Source: Candidatus Eiseniibacteriota bacterium (lineage in GTDB: Bacteria > Eisenbacteria > RBG-16-71-46). Taken from it: 62,807 nucleotides of DNA. The position numbers were made by a program, and so were the translations under genes. Every line of letters begins with the position of its first letter. Positions within the stretch are counted from its first letter, which is position 1. This document shows positions 58,673 to 62,807 of the stretch, one piece after another. The DNA lies in NCBI GenBank assembly GCA_025360715.1, contig JANYBS010000232.1:1-62807 (forward strand). Direction: 5' to 3'. Under the pieces are notes generated by a model that was not told the origin of the DNA, made no database searches, and saw only the letters and a program-made list of their open reading frames with translations.

Positions 58673-61375
58673 CTACAGCCCAGAGGCGCGCGTTCCGGGC
58701 ATGGCCTTGACCTCGAACGAGCGCTCCTGGGGCTTCGTTTTGCCTGCCGTGAGCTTGGACTTATAGACGCCCGGCGCCACGAACTGCGGCTGGCCTGCGA
58801 ACTCCTCGCGGATGATGCGCGTCTTGGGATCGCCGGCGACAAGGTCCCATGCCACGCGATGGAATCCTGCCTCTCCGGGACCTTCCAAGGTGCGCACGTC
58901 GTGGCCGGCGGAATCGGTGACGGCGAAACTGACGCCGCCCTCGAGCTCCTTGGGCAGGAAGTAATCGAACCACGCGCCCGGAGGCGGGTTCTTGGCCAGG
59001 AAGTCGGCCTGTCCCCACTTGCCGCCGAGCGGCTGCGCATAGAACTCCCATGCGGTTCGCGTGGGGGCGAACGAGACCGTGTCGCGCATGGTCGCGCTCG
59101 TGAATGCCTCGAGCGACTGGATGCCGTCCATGATCCAGATGCTGCGGCCGTGCGTGGCGACGATCAGGTCGCGCTCGCGGGCGTGGATCAGGATGTCGTC
59201 CACGGCCACGGTGGGCAGGCCATTCTTGAGCGGCATCCACTTCTTGCCGCCATCGAACGTGAAGAACAGACCGAACTCCGTGCCCGCGAAGAGCAGATCG
59301 GCGTTCGCCAGGTCCTGGCGGATCACCTTGACCGTGAAGTCCTTGGGGAGGTCGCCCGCGATGCTCGTCCACGTGCGGCCCAGGTCGTGAGTGACGAATA
59401 CGAAAGGTGCGAAGACGTCGGAACGATGGCCGTCGAATGAGACGAACGCGGTGTTGGGGTCGATGTGCGAGGCCTCGACGCGGCTCACGTAGAGGTTCGC
59501 GGGGACGCCCTTGATGTTCCCGGTGAGATCACTCCAGACCTTGCCACCGTCTTGCGTCATCCACACCTTGCCATCGTCGGTGCCCGCCCACAGCTGACCG
59601 GCACGAAGCGCGGACTCGGTGAGCGAGACGACCGTGCAATGCATCTCGGCGCCCGAGCCGCCGGCGTAGGCCTTCTTGAGATCCAGCGTCGTGAGATCGG
59701 GGCTCACCTTCTGCCAGCGATCGCCGTGCTCGGTGAGCTTGAACACATACTGACCGCCCATGTAGAGCACGCTGGGGTCGTGCGGCGAGATCAGGAACGG
59801 CGTGTTCCAGTTGAAGCGAAACTGCGTCTCGCCTTCGTTCTCGGCGGGCTTGAGGGAGCGATCGCGGCCGCTGCGCAGGTCATGACGCAGGATCTCGCCG
59901 CCCTGCGATTCGTAGTAGACCAGGTCGGGGTTCGTGGGATCGACCGCCACGTGGAAACCATCGCCGCCGCCCAGGACGGCCCACTGATCCACCGCCTGAC
60001 CGGCGCCTTGGCTGCCGTCGAAGCTCTCGGCATCGAGCAGCGTGCGCGACGGGCCGCCCCAACTCTGGTTGTCCTGCAGCCCGCCATACACGTGGTAGAA
60101 CGGCTCGCGGAAGTCGGCAGCCAGGTTATAGAACTCGCCGATCGCGAGATTGTTGAGGAACCGCCATGTGGCGATCCGGTCGAAGCTCATGTACACGCCG
60201 CCGTCGTTGCCCACGATCACATGATTGCCGTCACTGGGATCGATCCACAGCGCGTGGCAGTCCGGATGGATGTTCTTCGCGCCGCCGGACTTGAACGTGA
60301 CGCCGCCATCGTCGGAGAAATACAGGTCCGTGCCGCACAGGTACACGCGCGTGCTGTCGTCGGGTTGCACGCGGATCTGGCTGAAGTAAAAAGCGCGCGG
60401 CGCGAACGGGCTCAGGCGCTTCCAGGACGCGCCCGCGTCATCGGAGCGGAACACGCCACCTTCACGGCTGGCTTCCTCGAACGCGCTCAGCCGGCCGCCG
60501 GCATCGGACTCCACCACCGCGTACACGATCTTGGGGTTCTTGCGATAGATGTTCAGCCCGATACGTCCGGTGCGCGCCGGCAGGCCATTCGTGAGCTTGG
60601 CCCACGTCTCGCCGCCATCGGTACTCTTGAAGATGCCGCCGGTCTCCCCGCCGGCCGAGTACGAGAACGCGGAGCGGCGCCGGGCGTACATCGCGGCGTA
60701 TAGGATTCGCGGATCGCCGGGATCCATGACCAGATCCACCGCGCCCGTGTGCGCGTCGACCTTGAGCACGTGCGTCCACGTCTTGCCGCCGTCCTTGGTG
60801 CGGAACACGCCGCGCTCGGCGTTCTCGCCCCACAGCCGGCCAAGCGCGGCCACATACACCGTGTTGCTGTCGCCGGGATCGGTGACGACACGCGCGATCG
60901 CACTCGTGGCTTCGAGTCCCATGCACTTCCAGTTCGCGCCACCATCCTGGGAGCGGTACACACCCTTGCCCCACGACGATGAGTTGCGACTGTTGGCCTC
61001 ACCGGTGCCGACCCACACGACATCGGGGTTCTTCTGCCATAGCGCGACAGCGCCGATCGAAGCGACCGCTTCTTTGTCGAAGACGGGTGTCCAGGTGGTG
61101 CCCATGTTGGTGGTCTTGAAAAGACCGCCCGTGCCGGTCGCCGCATAGAAGGTCGCAGGCTTCTTTTCCACAACGGCCAGATCCGAGATGCGGCCGCCCA
61201 TGTTCGCGGGCCCGATCGAGCGGAACGTGAGCGCCTTGATGAGCTTGGGGTCGAACTCCGGCGCCTTCTCGGCGGCGGGTCTGTCGGCAGCGCGCGTGAC
61301 CGCGGCCGTGACGGCGATGGCGAGCATGGCCGCAAGGGCGAGAACCGAAAGACGAAGCGTGAGGCGAGACGGCAT
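58673..61375 (-). CDS. exported BNR-repeat beta-propeller protein (sortilin/VPS10-like)
   Basis: A 900-residue exported protein with a signal peptide (LSVLALAAMLAIAVTAAV, ending TRAAD) and GGAGGG before the ATG. At least eight BNR/Asp-box motifs are spaced along the chain (VYRSQDGGANWKCMG, VFRTKDGGKTWTHVL, IFKSTDGGETWAKL, VFRSDDAGASWKRL, WMTQDGGKVWSDL, VTHDLGRTWTSIA and others), giving one or two large beta propellers of the sortilin/photosynthesis-assembly-like type. The last 150 residues form a separate beta domain (FYAQPLGGKWGQADF, then YKSKLTAGKT). Family members are annotated as glycosyl hydrolase BNR repeat proteins, but no catalytic residues are evident. Probably an extracellular binding protein. 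Confidence 0.85.
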   Translation of the reverse strand: MPSRLTLRLSVLALAAMLAIAVTAAVTRAADRPAAEKAPEFDPKLIKALTFRSIGPANMGGRISDLAVVEKKPATFYAATGTGGLFKTTNMGTTWTPVFDKEAVASIGAVALWQKNPDVVWVGTGEANSRNSSSWGKGVYRSQDGGANWKCMGLEATSAIARVVTDPGDSNTVYVAALGRLWGENAERGVFRTKDGGKTWTHVLKVDAHTGAVDLVMDPGDPRILYAAMYARRRSAFSYSAGGETGGIFKSTDGGETWAKLTNGLPARTGRIGLNIYRKNPKIVYAVVESDAGGRLSAFEEASREGGVFRSDDAGASWKRLSPFAPRAFYFSQIRVQPDDSTRVYLCGTDLYFSDDGGVTFKSGGAKNIHPDCHALWIDPSDGNHVIVGNDGGVYMSFDRIATWRFLNNLAIGEFYNLAADFREPFYHVYGGLQDNQSWGGPSRTLLDAESFDGSQGAGQAVDQWAVLGGGDGFHVAVDPTNPDLVYYESQGGEILRHDLRSGRDRSLKPAENEGETQFRFNWNTPFLISPHDPSVLYMGGQYVFKLTEHGDRWQKVSPDLTTLDLKKAYAGGSGAEMHCTVVSLTESALRAGQLWAGTDDGKVWMTQDGGKVWSDLTGNIKGVPANLYVSRVEASHIDPNTAFVSFDGHRSDVFAPFVFVTHDLGRTWTSIAGDLPKDFTVKVIRQDLANADLLFAGTEFGLFFTFDGGKKWMPLKNGLPTVAVDDILIHARERDLIVATHGRSIWIMDGIQSLEAFTSATMRDTVSFAPTRTAWEFYAQPLGGKWGQADFLAKNPPPGAWFDYFLPKELEGGVSFAVTDSAGHDVRTLEGPGEAGFHRVAWDLVAGDPKTRIIREEFAGQPQFVAPGVYKSKLTAGKTKPQERSFEVKAMPGTRASGL

Positions 61376-61552
61376 GTGATCCCTCCGGCGCCGCGGATGA
61401 CCGCGACGCGAGCGTTCCGAACGTGACGACGATCCCAAGGCGGCGGACGCTAGCACGAGGGTGCCTCCCGCTGTGAGGCTCTCCCGGCCTTCCCCGACGA
61501 ACGCCGCAGCCTTCTGGGCCAACGCCGCGCGGCAGCTCGCGACGCGCCCGCT

Positions 61553-62569
61553 TCAGGCGCCAGGGCTGCTTCGCAGCTGCGCCACCTGGGCGAGGAAGCG
61601 CCGCGACCAATTCGCGCGCATGGCCATCTGCCAGGCGATCCTCTCCGCGATTCCCGGGGCGCAGGCGAGCGCCGGAACGAACAGCACGAACACCAGTCCG
61701 CGATCAGGATGCACGCACCATGCGCCCAGCTGGTCGACTCCCGACCACTCACGCGACTCGCCTTCGTTCAGCAATGCCGCCGTGGCCGCCGCACGTTCGC
61801 GCACCGGCTCGGCATCGGCCGGCGGCTCCAGGACCGCCAGCAGCCCGGCGCCCAAGCGCGGGTGCGGCTGACCCGCGATCAAGCGCAGCAACGCGACGCC
61901 AGCACCGGGCGCACTGCCCGGCTGCGGTCCCTGCTCGAGCGCTGCCGGAAGCTCGGCGTGCAGTCCGGCGGCGTCCACGCGCACGCGCAGCCACGGCGGC
62001 GGCTGCATGGCAGCAGCTGCTTGCAACGCGCCCGCGCCATCCCACGCACCGGGCTTGAGGCCCGCGTCGGCATACGCACGCCACGCCTCGAGCAGCGCGG
62101 CATCGGGATGCCGCGCCAAGGTGAGCGGCGCTTGCGTGCCGCCGAGTTCGGCCGCGAGCGACGCCTGCGCGGCGGCAGCGGCACCCAGTTGCAGCAGCGC
62201 CGCATGCGCGAGGCTCGCCGCGGCCGCCGGCACTTCGGCATCATGCGCAAGCACGGCGCAACGCAGTGACACCACCCCCGTCTCGGCATTCCAGCGCAGG
62301 CTCGAGAGCCCGGCCTCGCGCGCGTTCCAGCGCGCGATCGCGCCCAACTGCACGCCCACGCCCTGCACGCCGTGCACCAGTTCGCACTCGGCGCTCACGC
62401 GCGCGATGTCCAGGCCCGTCGCGCGCCGCACCGGCTCGGCGCTCACGCACTGCTCGATGCCGCCGATGCGCCAGGTGAAGCCGCGCGGCGCAGCTTGGAG
62501 CGCCTGCGGCGGCGGCTCGAAGAGCGCGCGCAGGTGTTCGACCAGTGCGAGACCGGCATCCTGCGACAT
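61553..62569 (-). CDS. uncharacterised alanine-rich protein
   Basis: A 338-residue protein, about one quarter alanine, with no signal peptide or transmembrane helix. It seems to contain two similar alpha/beta units (residues 1-150 and 190-330), each with a strand pattern such as TWRIGGIEQCVSAEP or LRVRVDAAGLHAELP followed by helices. The C-terminal half includes VHPDRGLVFVLFVPALACAPG. I do not recognise the family. The start is the ATG downstream of AAAGG; the upstream frame from 62647 would add 26 residues. It lies between the BNR protein and an FKBP gene in the same direction. Chaperone-like roles are possible but unsupported. Confidence 0.6.
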   Translation of the reverse strand: MSQDAGLALVEHLRALFEPPPQALQAAPRGFTWRIGGIEQCVSAEPVRRATGLDIARVSAECELVHGVQGVGVQLGAIARWNAREAGLSSLRWNAETGVVSLRCAVLAHDAEVPAAAASLAHAALLQLGAAAAAQASLAAELGGTQAPLTLARHPDAALLEAWRAYADAGLKPGAWDGAGALQAAAAMQPPPWLRVRVDAAGLHAELPAALEQGPQPGSAPGAGVALLRLIAGQPHPRLGAGLLAVLEPPADAEPVRERAAATAALLNEGESREWSGVDQLGAWCVHPDRGLVFVLFVPALACAPGIAERIAWQMAMRANWSRRFLAQVAQLRSSPGA

Positions 62570-62668
62570 GGCGTTCGACCTTTCCCAGAGCCGCGACTGC
62601 GGCAGGAACGAATCGGCGGCGCCGGGCGGAAGCGCCCGCGCCGCCATTCGGGGATGCCAGCGCCGGAG

Positions 62669-62807
62669 TCAGCGCACGTCGAGCAGCTCGACCTCGAACT
62701 TGAGCGTGGCGTTCGGCGGGATCACGCCGCCGGCACCCGCAGCGCCGTAGCCCATATCCGGCGGGATGATCAGCGTGCGCTTGCCACCGATGCGCATGCC
62801 CTTCACG
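62669..62807 (-). CDS. FKBP-type peptidyl-prolyl isomerase, 5' end outside window
   Basis: Only the last 45 codons are present, running off the right window edge. They read [19 protein letters not shown] and then [19 protein letters not shown], which is the C-terminal half of the FKBP fold, with the usual substrate-pocket IPP and FEVELL strands. Such proteins catalyse cis-trans isomerisation of prolyl bonds. Whether it is exported cannot be seen because the N-terminus is missing. Confidence 0.92.
   Translation of the reverse strand, partial: VKGMRIGGKRTLIIPPDMGYGAAGAGGVIPPNATLKFEVELLDVR

Overview
The window is GC-rich bacterial chromosome, densely coded, with no tRNA, rRNA, CRISPR array, prophage or intact transposase that I can see. 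Four unrelated exported proteins end in the same FlgD-like immunoglobulin C-terminal domain. There is also a dockerin/cohesin-type surface protein, a full Rnf complex and two ferredoxin-linked 2-oxoacid oxidoreductases. That mix fits a Gram-negative member of the FCB-related bacteria, such as Candidatus Eisenbacteria. The assignment is inference from domain content, not from a marker gene.

Layout. 1-503: the 3' end of a DUF979 membrane protein. 630-11562: exported proteins (a large dockerin/cohesin protein, two tandem coiled-coil paralogues, an FlgD-tailed helical-repeat protein, an M3 peptidase, an FlgD-tailed cupredoxin and a shortened PDZ protein). 11694-14652: a regulatory block with an RsbW-like ATPase, a STAS protein, an ECF sigma factor, an anti-sigma factor and an unusual nonapeptide/pentapeptide repeat protein. 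14751-25166: a metallopeptidase/propeller/barrel protein, a PrsW protease, a 175-bp MITE-like inverted-repeat element placed exactly at the PrsW stop codon, an M28 peptidase and a 1456-residue FlgD-tailed surface protein. 25238-28967: a propeller-phosphoesterase and an old-yellow-enzyme oxidoreductase.

28978-44070 is the metabolic core. One arm on the minus strand reads ferredoxin, porGD fusion, porA, porB, acs. Facing it on the plus strand is apbE-rnfCDGEAB-korAB, nearly all with 4-bp overlaps. Together they would take electrons from 2-oxoacid oxidation as reduced ferredoxin, pass them to the Rnf ion pump, and interconvert acetyl-CoA and acetate. ApbE would flavinylate RnfD and RnfG. Several cofactor positions are altered: RnfE lacks one of the cluster cysteines, RnfG has His in place of the Asp of its flavinylation motif, and RnfA carries an extra exported N-terminal domain.

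44154-62807: a kinase/ATPase/TPR regulator, two tandem secreted paralogues sharing a C-terminal WGRxKxxYR motif, a DUF4397 lipoprotein, an S9 peptidase/FAD oxidoreductase/glycosyltransferase operon, a VOC protein, a DMT exporter, a PPK2 kinase with a helical-repeat partner, a cold-shock protein, a BNR-repeat propeller protein, an unknown protein and the end of an FKBP isomerase. Many gene ends carry strong GC-rich hairpins, most with little or no T-tract.
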